This document shows, piece after piece, positions 1-6,710 of a stretch of DNA of 34,295 nt. The DNA comes from a bacterium. GTDB lineage: Bacteria; Patescibacteriota; Minisyncoccia; UBA10092. Location of the stretch: contig JAJYIB010000003.1 in NCBI GenBank assembly GCA_021790275.1, forward strand, positions 1-34,295, given 5' to 3'. The notes beneath the pieces are model-generated. The model had not been told where the DNA came from, made no database searches, and worked only from the letters and a program-made list of their open reading frames with translations. Each line of letters starts with the position of its first letter. Position 1 is the first letter of the stretch. The position numbers and the translations under genes were made by a program.

Positions 1-128
1 AAAATTGCGAAGAAAACTTTTTTGCGGAACAGCGAGCGAAGCGAGCGGCGGCGGGGCGGAGCGTCAGTTTCGTTCAAAGAAGGTTCGCGCATTTTCAAAC
101 AAAGGGCACTAAAAAACTCCGAGGCGGA

Positions 129-1250
129 TTATCGAATCGATTCATAGCCGCCGGGCAATCCTTTTTTGGAAAGGACTATTTGCCATAATTGCAAGTCTCT
201 CGCCCTAAAGGCGCCCGCGCAAGACAAAAGATAGTATTTCCACATTCTGAAAAATCTTTCGCCGTATTTGTCTTTTAATTTCCCCCAATTAGAATAAAAA
301 TTTTCAAACCACGCCATAAGCGTTTTGTCGTAGTCCGATCCGAAATTGTGCCAGTCTTCCATTATAAACAATCCTTCGATCGCGCGGCCGATTTGTTTTG
401 CGGAGGGAATCATCCCGTTCGGGAAAATATATTTTCCCATCCACGGATCGACGGAAGCTGTGGAGATATTGCCGCCGATGGTGTGCAAAAGAAGCAAGCC
501 GCCGTCTTCAAGGCATTCGTTCGCGATTTTGAAATAATCTCCGAAATTCTTGCGGCCGACGTGCTCGAACATTCCCAAAGAAACTATGCGGTCGAATTGC
601 CCGTTTAAATCGCGGTAATCCTGCAATCGTATTTCGACCGGAAGCCCGCCGCATAATTTCCGGCCCAGTTCCGCCTGTTCTTTCGACACGGTGATGCCGA
701 CAACGGAAACGCCGTAATTTTCGGCCGCAAATTTCGCGAAACTTCCCCAGCCGCAGCCGATGTCCAGAATTTTCATACCCGGCCGCAACTTTAATTTTTT
801 ACAAACCAGATCCAGTTTCGCATCTTGCGCTTCGTCGAGATTTTTCGCATTTTTCCAATAGCCGCAGGTATATACCAACCGCCTGCCGAGCATATTTTGG
901 TAAATGTCATTGCCCAAATCATAGTGCTCTTTGCCGACCCGAAACGCTCTTTTACGCGACTGCAGATTGAAAATTCCGGCCGCCGCGATACGAAAAACCG
1001 TTTTTAAATTTTTCCCGATTTTATTTTCCAACCCGGCGGAAATAACTTTATAAAAAAATTCATCTAATTTTTCCGCATCCCACCAGCCGTCCATATACGC
1101 TTCGCCCAAACCCAGGGAGCCGCGCGCCAAAACGCGATCGAAAACGTTATCGTTTTTCACCATAAAATCCCAAGGCTTGTTCCCGTTTATTGCGACGCCG
1201 GCTTCCGCCAGCAATTTTGCGGCCAAATGTTTTGCGATGTTTCGCGCCAT
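129..1250 (-). CDS. cfa: Cyclopropane-fatty-acyl-phospholipid synthase
   Basis: Makes cyclopropane rings in membrane phospholipid acyl chains by methylene transfer from S-adenosylmethionine. The 373-residue product follows E. coli Cfa closely from memory: HYDLGNDIY near residue 110, the SAM-binding loop ILDIGCGWG near 161, then LQDYRDL, GMFEHVG, DPWMGKYIFPNG, MEDWHNFG and CAGAFRARDLQLWQ. E. coli Cfa is 382 aa, so the enzyme is complete. The frame is open further upstream (to 1421), but that extension would cross both promoters and enter the response regulator gene. The ATG at 1250 lies about 20 nt after the predicted transcription start and begins the conserved domain. No clear Shine-Dalgarno. 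It is transcribed divergently from the response regulator and apparently alone. Confidence 0.93.
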   Translation of the reverse strand: MARNIAKHLAAKLLAEAGVAINGNKPWDFMVKNDNVFDRVLARGSLGLGEAYMDGWWDAEKLDEFFYKVISAGLENKIGKNLKTVFRIAAAGIFNLQSRKRAFRVGKEHYDLGNDIYQNMLGRRLVYTCGYWKNAKNLDEAQDAKLDLVCKKLKLRPGMKILDIGCGWGSFAKFAAENYGVSVVGITVSKEQAELGRKLCGGLPVEIRLQDYRDLNGQFDRIVSLGMFEHVGRKNFGDYFKIANECLEDGGLLLLHTIGGNISTASVDPWMGKYIFPNGMIPSAKQIGRAIEGLFIMEDWHNFGSDYDKTLMAWFENFYSNWGKLKDKYGERFFRMWKYYLLSCAGAFRARDLQLWQIVLSKKGLPGGYESIR

Positions 1251-1277
1251 AAAATTATGAAAATCAAGACCGGACGC

Positions 1278-1306
1278 ATTAAACCATAAATTATCCGATT
1301 TGACAA
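1278..1306 (-). promoter_or_regulatory. Sigma-70-type promoter of cfa
   Basis: On the minus strand, TTGTCA (1306-1301), a 17-nt spacer and TTTAAT (1283-1278). The predicted start near 1271 gives a leader of about 20 nt to the ATG at 1250. Its -35 hexamer overlaps the -35 of the opposite-strand promoter by five bases. Confidence 0.55.
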
Positions 1307-1328
1307 GTTTTTGTTTTCGGAGTAAAAT
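1300..1328 (+). promoter_or_regulatory. Sigma-70-type promoter of the response regulator gene
   Basis: TTGACA at 1300-1305, a 17-nt spacer and TAAAAT at 1323-1328. The predicted start is about 1335, just before the Shine-Dalgarno GGGAGG and the ATG at 1359. Confidence 0.7.
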
Positions 1329-1358
1329 TGGGGAAAATAGTTCTTTTAGAGGGAGGAT

Positions 1359-1724
1359 ATGGTGAGAAAAAAAATTTTGTTGGCGGAGGATTACGAAGCC
1401 CTGCGCCTGTATTTTGAACATTATTTGACAGAGGCAGGGTTCGAGGTGATTGCCGTAAAAAACGGCCGAGACGCATTACCGCATCTCGGTGGAGTCGATC
1501 TAGTTTTGACCGACTTTAGGATGCCGTTTTTAAACGGCATAGAGTTGGCGGCGAAGGCAAAGCGGCAAAAGCCGCACTTACCGGTGATAGTGATCACCTC
1601 GTCACCGTGGGATGTGCCGAGCGATCATCCGGCCGATCAAGTCGTCGAGAAGACAGTCGGAAAAATGGAGAATCTTCTCGAAGAAATAGTTTATGTTCTC
1701 AAAAGAAAGGAGAAAAAAAAGTGA
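1359..1724 (+). CDS. Single-domain CheY-like response regulator
   Basis: A 121-residue receiver domain with no output domain. The acidic pocket E10/D11, the phospho-acceptor D52 (in LVLTDFRMP), T80 (VIVITSS) and K98 are all in the expected places, so phosphorylation should work. The usual Pro after the conserved Lys is replaced by Thr. The tail is lysine-rich (KRKEKKK). The start has a strong Shine-Dalgarno (GGGAGG). The stop overlaps the next start as GTGA, so the two are translationally coupled. No histidine kinase lies nearby. The partner may be another protein or a kinase encoded elsewhere. Confidence 0.9.
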   Translation: MVRKKILLAEDYEALRLYFEHYLTEAGFEVIAVKNGRDALPHLGGVDLVLTDFRMPFLNGIELAAKAKRQKPHLPVIVITSSPWDVPSDHPADQVVEKTVGKMENLLEEIVYVLKRKEKKK

Positions 1725-1930
1725 AAAAAATATTTTTTTCTTTGCTGACGGCAGCGTTTTTGGCTGCCGTGATATTTTTCGTGTATCGGGCAACTCGGGA
1801 ATACGCCGAGTTGCCTACGGTGAAATTTTCCGTCAGCCGCAATATCATTGTGGCTGTGGAAAATTTCAAGGGAGAGCCGATGCCGCTCTCCCCTCTGCCG
1901 GAAAAATACGAGAAGGTTTACGTTCAATGA
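1721..1930 (+). CDS. Small signal-anchored protein coupled to the response regulator
   Basis: A 69-aa product starting at GTG 1721, preceded by AAAGGAG eight bases upstream and overlapping the receiver gene stop (GTGA). Residues 1-22 (MKKIFFSLLTAAFLAAVIFF) form a signal peptide or single membrane anchor. The rest is short and would lie outside the cell, ending in a Pro-rich PLSPLPEKYEKVYVQ. I recognise no family. Coupled translation suggests function with the response regulator, but this is inference. An intrinsic terminator follows directly. Confidence 0.7.
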   Translation: MKKIFFSLLTAAFLAAVIFFVYRATREYAELPTVKFSVSRNIIVAVENFKGEPMPLSPLPEKYEKVYVQ

Positions 1931-1948
1931 ACCTTCTCATAAATATCG

Positions 1949-1986
1949 GGCGTCCCGCGTTGCGGGACGCCTATTTTATTTTTTCA
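1949..1986 (+). terminator. Intrinsic terminator
   Basis: A perfect 10-bp stem with arm GGCGTCCCGC (1949-1958), loop GTT, and the complementary arm at 1962-1971, followed by the T-rich TATTTTATTTTTT. It ends the response regulator/small protein transcript. Confidence 0.85.
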
Positions 1987-2006
1987 TTATTTTCTCAATA
2001 AAAAAG

Positions 2007-2034
2007 TTTGTAAAAAGCGGCAAAAAAGTATTAA
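2007..2034 (+). promoter_or_regulatory. Probable promoter of tRNA-Ser
   Basis: TTTGTA at 2007-2012, a 16-nt spacer and TATTAA at 2029-2034. The predicted start near 2041 is seven bases before the mature tRNA. Neither hexamer is close to consensus. Confidence 0.4.
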
Positions 2035-2047
2035 GATTTAAAAAAAT

Positions 2048-2137
2048 GGAAGCGTGCCAGAGAGGCCGAATGGGCCGCACTCGAAATGCGGTATGCCGGA
2101 AACGGCATCGGAGGTTCGAATCCTCCCGCTTCCGCCA
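2048..2137 (+). tRNA. tRNA-Ser (CGA)
   Basis: The acceptor stem GGAAGCG pairs perfectly with CGCTTCC (2127-2133), discriminator G, and an encoded CCA at 2135-2137. Anticodon loop CTCGAAA gives anticodon CGA with normal U33. A long variable arm (class II), GG in the D loop and a TTCGAAT T loop are all standard. It decodes UCG. Confidence 0.95.
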
Positions 2138-2170
2138 GTGATTTTAATCAATATTAGCAATAGTTTTTCA

Positions 2171-2195
2171 GGTCGAGGATAACGGGATTCGAACC
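2171..2195 (-). other. Possible tRNA 3'-end remnant (att-like)
   Basis: The minus strand reads a T loop (GGTTCGAATCC) followed by 12-13 bases resembling a 3' acceptor strand (ending TATCCTCG) and ACC. The 5' four-fifths of a tRNA is missing: the next sequence is the start of the AT-rich gene at 2201. A tRNA 3' segment beside a compositionally foreign gene is what integration at a tRNA leaves behind. No intact matching tRNA is in the window, so this rests on one short match. Confidence 0.35.
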
Positions 2196-2200
2196 AAAGT

Positions 2201-2599
2201 ATGAAAGTAGTAATAGCCGGAAGCGCAAAGCTTCAAAATGAAATAAAAAAGTGGATAGAATATTGGAATAGTAAAAGTGGCTATGCAATCTTAGATTACC
2301 CTAAAGTTATACCCCAAGATAATTTTGAGAAGCTTTATCCGGATGTCCACAGAAACTTTTTCAAAAACATAACCGAAGCAGATATTCTTTTTATCGCCAA
2401 TGATAAAAAGAAAGGCATTGATGGGTACATAGGAGCTGAAACATTTGCCGAATTGGGATTTGGCTTAGCTCAAAAATTAGTCTATGGAAAAAACATAAAA
2501 CTAATACTTGCCAATATGCCACACAAAGAGGTTGCCTGTTATGATGAGATAGTTTTATGGGAGAAACTTGGTTGGATTGATCAGATCTTAAGCCAATAA
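2201..2599 (+). CDS. Nucleoside 2-deoxyribosyltransferase-like protein
   Basis: A 132-aa single-domain protein. The N-terminus MKVVIAGSAKL and the mid-region ADILFIANDKKKGIDGYIGAETFAELGFGLA resemble the Rossmann-like fold of small nucleoside deoxyribosyltransferase-related proteins, in which a strand ending in N/D, a GT/GA-E motif and an acidic residue line the nucleoside pocket. The match is by pattern only, so catalytic activity is unproven. Base composition is distinctly more AT-rich than the flanking genes, and codon use (ATA, TTA, AAA) differs, suggesting recent transfer. It lies 63 nt after tRNA-Ser with no clear Shine-Dalgarno. Confidence 0.6.
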   Translation: MKVVIAGSAKLQNEIKKWIEYWNSKSGYAILDYPKVIPQDNFEKLYPDVHRNFFKNITEADILFIANDKKKGIDGYIGAETFAELGFGLAQKLVYGKNIKLILANMPHKEVACYDEIVLWEKLGWIDQILSQ

Positions 2600-2823
2600 A
2601 ATGCTATATTGCATATAACCGATTACAACGAATTATAACGGTAAATTTAGAAAACTTTTTTAGCAAATTCGGGGATCTCAAAATACGCAGGATTTTCTTT
2701 GTAGATTTGTCGCAAAATTCTTATAATTTTATCAACGCGATGAAACAAAAACACCCGTACCAGTTCAAACTTCGGGACATCGCCACCGCCATTGATTTTT
2801 CACCGGACAATTACCACTTTTGA
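2581..2823 (+). pseudogene. Open AT-rich frame, possible gene remnant
   Basis: The frame from 2581 to the TGA at 2821-2823 is open for 80 codons and reads like protein (AYNRLQRIITVNLENFF, then HPYQFKLRDIATAIDFSPDNYHF), but the only ATG is at 2740, leaving 27 codons. No family recognised. It runs just past the end of the convergent gene at 2800. It may be the decayed C-terminus of a gene that arrived with its AT-rich neighbour, or chance. Confidence 0.25.
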
Positions 2824-4080
2824 AATGCTGAAAACGCTGTTCAGCGAATAGCGGGAAGAAAAATTTATGTCATTGCCGTTCGCGATATACGGATCGCGCA
2901 TCAGATAGCGGCTGTTCGCGCCGCTTGTCAGAACGACGAAATGCTTGCCGCCGTAAACATTCATTCCGATAACGACCGGATTGCCGGCCGCGAGGTTGGC
3001 GTCGATAACGGACGCTTTGCGGGCGGCGGTTACGCCGCCCGCGCTGATAGTATACAAAAGATAGGCCGGATAATACGCGGCGAAATTGTCGGGATTGGAG
3101 TTGATGGTCGCCGGCGTTATATCGCGATAGCCGTAATGCGTCATCATCATCGCCATCGAGGCCACAAGACAGCCGTCGCTCGCCAGATTGTAGCGGGTGC
3201 CGTTCAAAGCGTCACTCCCCCATTTCGAATCGCGCTGGTTGTAATAACAGCCCCACGAGTCGCAAACCGTCTGGTTGGAAAGCAAATTCGATCCGCCGGC
3301 ATTTTTGGTAAACTCGGAAAAACTTTTAAGCTGTGCTTCGGCTTCGGCAAGTAATTTTTGATAAACCGATTCTCTGGCGCCGGTTTCGGTAAGCAGGCGG
3401 TTTTTCGATTTAATCGCCGCCGCAAGCGATGTTTGCTGTGCGGCAAGCGATGCCCGCTGCTGAGCAAGTGCCGCCTGTTTTTGGCGCGAAGCGTCCCGCG
3501 AATCGGACAGATCGCTTTTTTGTTTTTGAAGCAATTTCACGCCGTCGCCGATCGCCGCTTCCATTTTGACGTTGGCGCGGTAATCGTTCCATATTCCGCC
3601 GAGGCCGCTCGACGAAAGAATCTGCGCCAACAGCGGCGTGTCGTCGGCTTTTTGCAAATCGCGCAGGTAAGCCCCGAGCGTTTTTTGATTTTCGGAAATT
3701 TTTTGCTCTTTGTTTGAAATTTCGCCGCCCAATTCGCGGATTTGCGCTTGAACAATGCCGATCCGGCGATTCGTAACGCCGATTTGCGCCTTAATGGCGT
3801 CGCGGCGGAGATCGAGCGCGACAAGAGCCGTTTTTAGCGTCCGCTTGTCATTGCCGATTTTTTTAAGCTCCGTTTCGTAAACCGCGATTTTTTTGTTCAG
3901 CGCGTCGATTTGCGGATCCGACGCGTCGATTTGATTTTGATTTGAATCCGAAGCCGATGAAAGATCCGGCGCGGCGGCGGCAACCGCCGCCGCGCCGCAT
4001 CGCGAGACCGCCAAAAAACCGGCGGCAAAAACCGCGGCGGCAAAAAAAATAAAAATTTTATTTTTTAGACGATCGGTCAT
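2800..4080 (-). CDS. Secreted coiled-coil protein with C-terminal C39-like cysteine peptidase domain
   Basis: The 426-aa product starts with a signal peptide or anchor (hydrophobic residues 8-25), then a long Ala/Gln/Lys-rich coiled coil (about 55-260) like those of PcsB/EnvC-type cell-wall proteins. The C-terminal domain (about 270-426) carries a papain-like C39_2-type triad: Cys304 in SDGCLVASMAMMM, His380 in GGKHFVVL and Asp396 in MRDPYI. This suggests cleavage of peptidoglycan cross-bridges or other peptides outside the cell, with the coiled coil as a regulatory arm. The substrate is not evident. It has its own near-leaderless promoter and overlaps the terminator of the upstream lipoprotein gene. 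Confidence 0.8.
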   Translation of the reverse strand: MTDRLKNKIFIFFAAAVFAAGFLAVSRCGAAAVAAAAPDLSSASDSNQNQIDASDPQIDALNKKIAVYETELKKIGNDKRTLKTALVALDLRRDAIKAQIGVTNRRIGIVQAQIRELGGEISNKEQKISENQKTLGAYLRDLQKADDTPLLAQILSSSGLGGIWNDYRANVKMEAAIGDGVKLLQKQKSDLSDSRDASRQKQAALAQQRASLAAQQTSLAAAIKSKNRLLTETGARESVYQKLLAEAEAQLKSFSEFTKNAGGSNLLSNQTVCDSWGCYYNQRDSKWGSDALNGTRYNLASDGCLVASMAMMMTHYGYRDITPATINSNPDNFAAYYPAYLLYTISAGGVTAARKASVIDANLAAGNPVVIGMNVYGGKHFVVLTSGANSRYLMRDPYIANGNDINFSSRYSLNSVFSISKVVIVR

Positions 4081-4091
4081 TTTTATAATTA

Positions 4092-4131
4092 TAGTATAAA
4101 ATAAAAGGCCCCGCGAAGTGAAAAGCGGGGC
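4092..4131 (-). terminator. Intrinsic terminator of the lipoprotein gene
   Basis: On the minus strand, stem GCCCCGC (4131-4125), a 10-nt loop, its complement (4114-4108), then the T-rich CTTTTATTTTAT. It lies just downstream of the stop at 4147 and contains part of the next promoter. Confidence 0.75.
4093..4122 (-). promoter_or_regulatory. Probable promoter of the C39-like peptidase gene, embedded in a terminator
   Basis: On the minus strand, TTCACT (4122-4117), an 18-nt spacer and TATACT (4098-4093). An overlapping TATAAT lies at 4093-4088. Either would start RNA within about 0-6 nt of the ATG at 4080, so the mRNA would be nearly leaderless. The -35 lies in the loop of the terminator hairpin. 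Confidence 0.4.
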
Positions 4132-4146
4132 GAAATCGTTAAAACT

Positions 4147-4386
4147 TTACCGCCGATGATGGCGGTAATAGTACGGCACGTAAGAATATGGATAATAATT
4201 ATAATACGCGCCGTAAGTGGGATAGTATACAACGACGGGCGGAGGCGGTGAAGGTATATAAACCACCGCCGGCTGGCTTACGACTACGACGGGATGAAAT
4301 TCCACCGCCGTCCCATTGGGGAACATCGTCGTACAGCCGGATGATATACAAAACAAAATTGCTATAAACACTAAAAATTTAACCAT
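4147..4386 (-). CDS. Small Tyr/Pro-rich lipoprotein
   Basis: A 79-aa product with a short hydrophobic signal and a lipobox-like ISSGC, so Cys18 would be the lipidated N-terminus. The mature part is rich in Pro, Val and Tyr (SPPPPVVVYYP, YYNYYPYSYVPYYY) and ends in basic HHRR, a composition typical of low-complexity envelope proteins. No enzymatic motif. A strong Shine-Dalgarno (AAGGAGG) sits before the ATG. It has its own promoter and terminator, so it is a monocistronic unit between the efflux operon and the peptidase gene. Confidence 0.75.
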   Translation of the reverse strand: MVKFLVFIAILFCISSGCTTMFPNGTAVEFHPVVVVSQPAVVYIPSPPPPVVVYYPTYGAYYNYYPYSYVPYYYRHHRR

Positions 4387-4432
4387 TTTAACCTCCTTGT
4401 TATTAAATTTTCAAACAACAAACTTTAAACAT

Positions 4433-4461
4433 ATTATACTCCGAAACCGCCAAAAAATCAA
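4433..4461 (-). promoter_or_regulatory. Sigma-70-type promoter of the lipoprotein gene
   Basis: On the minus strand, TTGATT (4461-4456), a 17-nt spacer and consensus TATAAT (4438-4433). This gives a leader of about 40 nt containing the Shine-Dalgarno. Confidence 0.7.
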
Positions 4462-4482
4462 GCCCGAAAATCGCAAAAGATT

Positions 4483-5982
4483 TTATTCGACAAAAACTTT
4501 TTCGCCCGCTTTTTCTTTTACGCGGATCCAAAAAGCCGCGGCGGCGCCCGCCAGAACCAGAATGGAAGCAGTTTTAAAAACGGTGCCGTAAGCGGAAACT
4601 TGCGCTTTGAGAATTATCAGCCCGACAAACTGCCTGTATGTTTCGGGATTTAACAAATTAACGCGGCTGTTTTGGGCGATGCTTAAAACATTGCCGCCTA
4701 TCGTGTTCGTTAAAATTGTTCCGAAAACCGCGATGCCGAAAGCGCCGGCGATGTTTCTCGCGAGAGCGAGAATGGCCGAAGCGCTGCCGATTTCTTCTTT
4801 CGGAATTACCGAAGCGATGATATTGGTCCTTTGCGCCATTCCGAAACCCATACCGAACGCCATTATCGCCAAAGGTATTATTATATTGAGCGGGCCGGAA
4901 CGCGGATCGAGATACGAAAAAACATAAATGCCCAAACCGGCGACGGCCGTACTCGCCGCAATCACATATCGCGGCTCCACTTGGCCGGTCAAGCTTCCGC
5001 CGAGAGGCGAAGCGATCATAAGCGCCGCGGCCATCGGAATGAATAAATAGCCGGTTTGAGTGGCGTTATAACCCAAAAACGTCTGGGCGAAAATCGGAAT
5101 TAAAAAAACGCTTCCCATCATTCCCATAAAGACGACGAAATTATTCCCCAAAACGTTGCTGAAAACTTTTATCTTGAAAAATTGAAGATCCACGATCGGT
5201 TCGGAAGTTTTCTTTTCGATGAGAATAAAAATTAAAGAGAAAAAAATCGTTATGAAATAACATAAAGCGCTCGTCGACGATGTCCAGCCCCAAACCGAGC
5301 CCTGGTCCAAAACCAAAACCAAAGTCGCCAGAGCGACGCCCAAAGTAATCGAACCCCACCAGTCGAAACGGCGGGTTTTTCTTTCGGAAACCGATTCTTT
5401 AACGAAAGTCAGCGCCATAAACAGGCCCAATATGCCGACGGGAATATTAACCAAAAAAATCGAACGCCAGCCGAACGTGTCTATCAAATTGCCGCCGATA
5501 AGGGGGCCGAAAACCGAAGCGGCCGCAAACGACGACGACCATAAACCGAGCGCCTGCGCGCGGTCTTTGCCTTCGTTAAAAGTAACGGCCAAGATCGCCA
5601 TCGCCGTCGGGTAATCGGCCGAGCTGGCGATGGCCTGGATGACTCTGAAAAAAATCATCGAGGTGAGATTCCAGGCGAAGCCGGCCAAAGCCGAACCGAA
5701 AAGAAATCCGACAAATCCGAGAATGTAAACTTTTTTCCGGCCAATGGTGTCGCCAAGCTTGCCCCAGACCGGCACGAAAACCGCATTGGCGAGAATATAG
5801 GCGGTGGCGATCCAGCCGGCGGCCGTTACGGTGATTTTGAAATCATCGATGATTTTCGGCAGGGCGAGATTGACGATCGTCTGATCGAGCCTCCCCAAAA
5901 AAGTCCCCAAAATCACCGTCACCAAAATCCACCAGCGCATCGGATCTTTGCCGCCGGTCGGAAAATTTTCTCTCGTTTCCAT
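4483..5982 (-). CDS. MFS drug efflux transporter, DHA2 (EmrB/QacA) family
   Basis: The 499-aa polytopic protein matches the 14-helix DHA2 family. Near the N-terminus LGRLDQTIVNLALPKI is the family D1-type motif, and GKLGDTIGRKKVY is MFS motif A in the loop between helices 2 and 3. Length is normal (about 500 aa). It exports hydrophobic compounds by proton antiport. It is the last gene of the efflux operon, two bases after the EmrA-like adaptor stop. The substrate cannot be predicted. Confidence 0.92.
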   Translation of the reverse strand: METRENFPTGGKDPMRWWILVTVILGTFLGRLDQTIVNLALPKIIDDFKITVTAAGWIATAYILANAVFVPVWGKLGDTIGRKKVYILGFVGFLFGSALAGFAWNLTSMIFFRVIQAIASSADYPTAMAILAVTFNEGKDRAQALGLWSSSFAAASVFGPLIGGNLIDTFGWRSIFLVNIPVGILGLFMALTFVKESVSERKTRRFDWWGSITLGVALATLVLVLDQGSVWGWTSSTSALCYFITIFFSLIFILIEKKTSEPIVDLQFFKIKVFSNVLGNNFVVFMGMMGSVFLIPIFAQTFLGYNATQTGYLFIPMAAALMIASPLGGSLTGQVEPRYVIAASTAVAGLGIYVFSYLDPRSGPLNIIIPLAIMAFGMGFGMAQRTNIIASVIPKEEIGSASAILALARNIAGAFGIAVFGTILTNTIGGNVLSIAQNSRVNLLNPETYRQFVGLIILKAQVSAYGTVFKTASILVLAGAAAAFWIRVKEKAGEKVFVE

Positions 5983-5984
5983 AA

Positions 5985-6698
5985 TTATTTATCAACCCAG
6001 ATTTTCGCCGACATTCCGTTTTTAAGTTCGGGATATCGAGTCGTATCGAATCTCACTTTAACGTCGAACTGATTCGTCTGGCGCTGATCGGAAATATTGA
6101 AAACGACATCGCCTTCCCTTGAAGAAGGACTCACTTCGTCGACGACGCCGAAATATTTTTTGGAGCCGAAAGCGTCGACCGTAAAAACGGCGGTCTGGCC
6201 CACGCGGACGTATTCCAAACCTTTATCTTCTTCGAGATGCCCCACGGCGCGGAGATCGCCGTCATCGATCATCGATACCACCGTTTCGCCGCGGTTGAAC
6301 AGTTTGCCGATGTTGTTATTGACGCCGATAACAGTGCCGCCGGTCTGCGCCTTGATCAGTTCGTTGCCGACGCGCGCGACAACGGTATCGGCGAGAATTT
6401 TGTCCCCTTCTTTGACGAAAACTTCCTGTAAAACGCCGGCGTTTTGCGGCGCCAAATTTATTTTCGGCGCCGAAATTTCCGATTTTTCTATATAAACCCT
6501 GCTCGAAACGTTATTCCAATAAACCAGGCCGGCGGCGGCGATCGCCGCCAAAATAACGAACGCGGCGGCGATGATCCAGACATTGCGAATCAGCCGCGAA
6601 ATTATTTTTTCTTCTTTTTTAACTTCGCGAAGAATCGATTTTTCTTCTTTAAGAATCTCTTTTTCTTCTTCGATTATTTTTTCGTTTTGTTCTTTCAT
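5985..6698 (-). CDS. Short EmrA/HlyD-type membrane fusion protein
   Basis: 237 aa: a charged, Glu/Lys-rich N-terminal segment (residues 1-37) likely to form a cytoplasmic coiled coil, a single membrane helix (about 39-61), a biotinyl-lipoyl-like domain split around QNAGVLQEVFVKEGDKI and GGTVIGVNNNIGKLFNRGE, and a beta-barrel domain ending in LKNGMSAKIWV. The long alpha-hairpin of classic EmrA/HlyD is absent: the two lipoyl halves are joined almost directly. It lies between the larger adaptor and the MFS pump and is probably the pump's extracytoplasmic partner. In a cell without an outer membrane it has no TolC to reach. Confidence 0.82.
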   Translation of the reverse strand: MKEQNEKIIEEEKEILKEEKSILREVKKEEKIISRLIRNVWIIAAAFVILAAIAAAGLVYWNNVSSRVYIEKSEISAPKINLAPQNAGVLQEVFVKEGDKILADTVVARVGNELIKAQTGGTVIGVNNNIGKLFNRGETVVSMIDDGDLRAVGHLEEDKGLEYVRVGQTAVFTVDAFGSKKYFGVVDEVSPSSREGDVVFNISDQRQTNQFDVKVRFDTTRYPELKNGMSAKIWVDK

Positions 6699-6710
6699 AA
6701 TTTTAAAAAA

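Noticed and set aside
1-128. AGCGAGCGAAGCGAGC short repeat before cfa
   Set aside because: No coding frame, hairpin with T run or known element could be supported; it is only a GC-rich stretch at the window edge.
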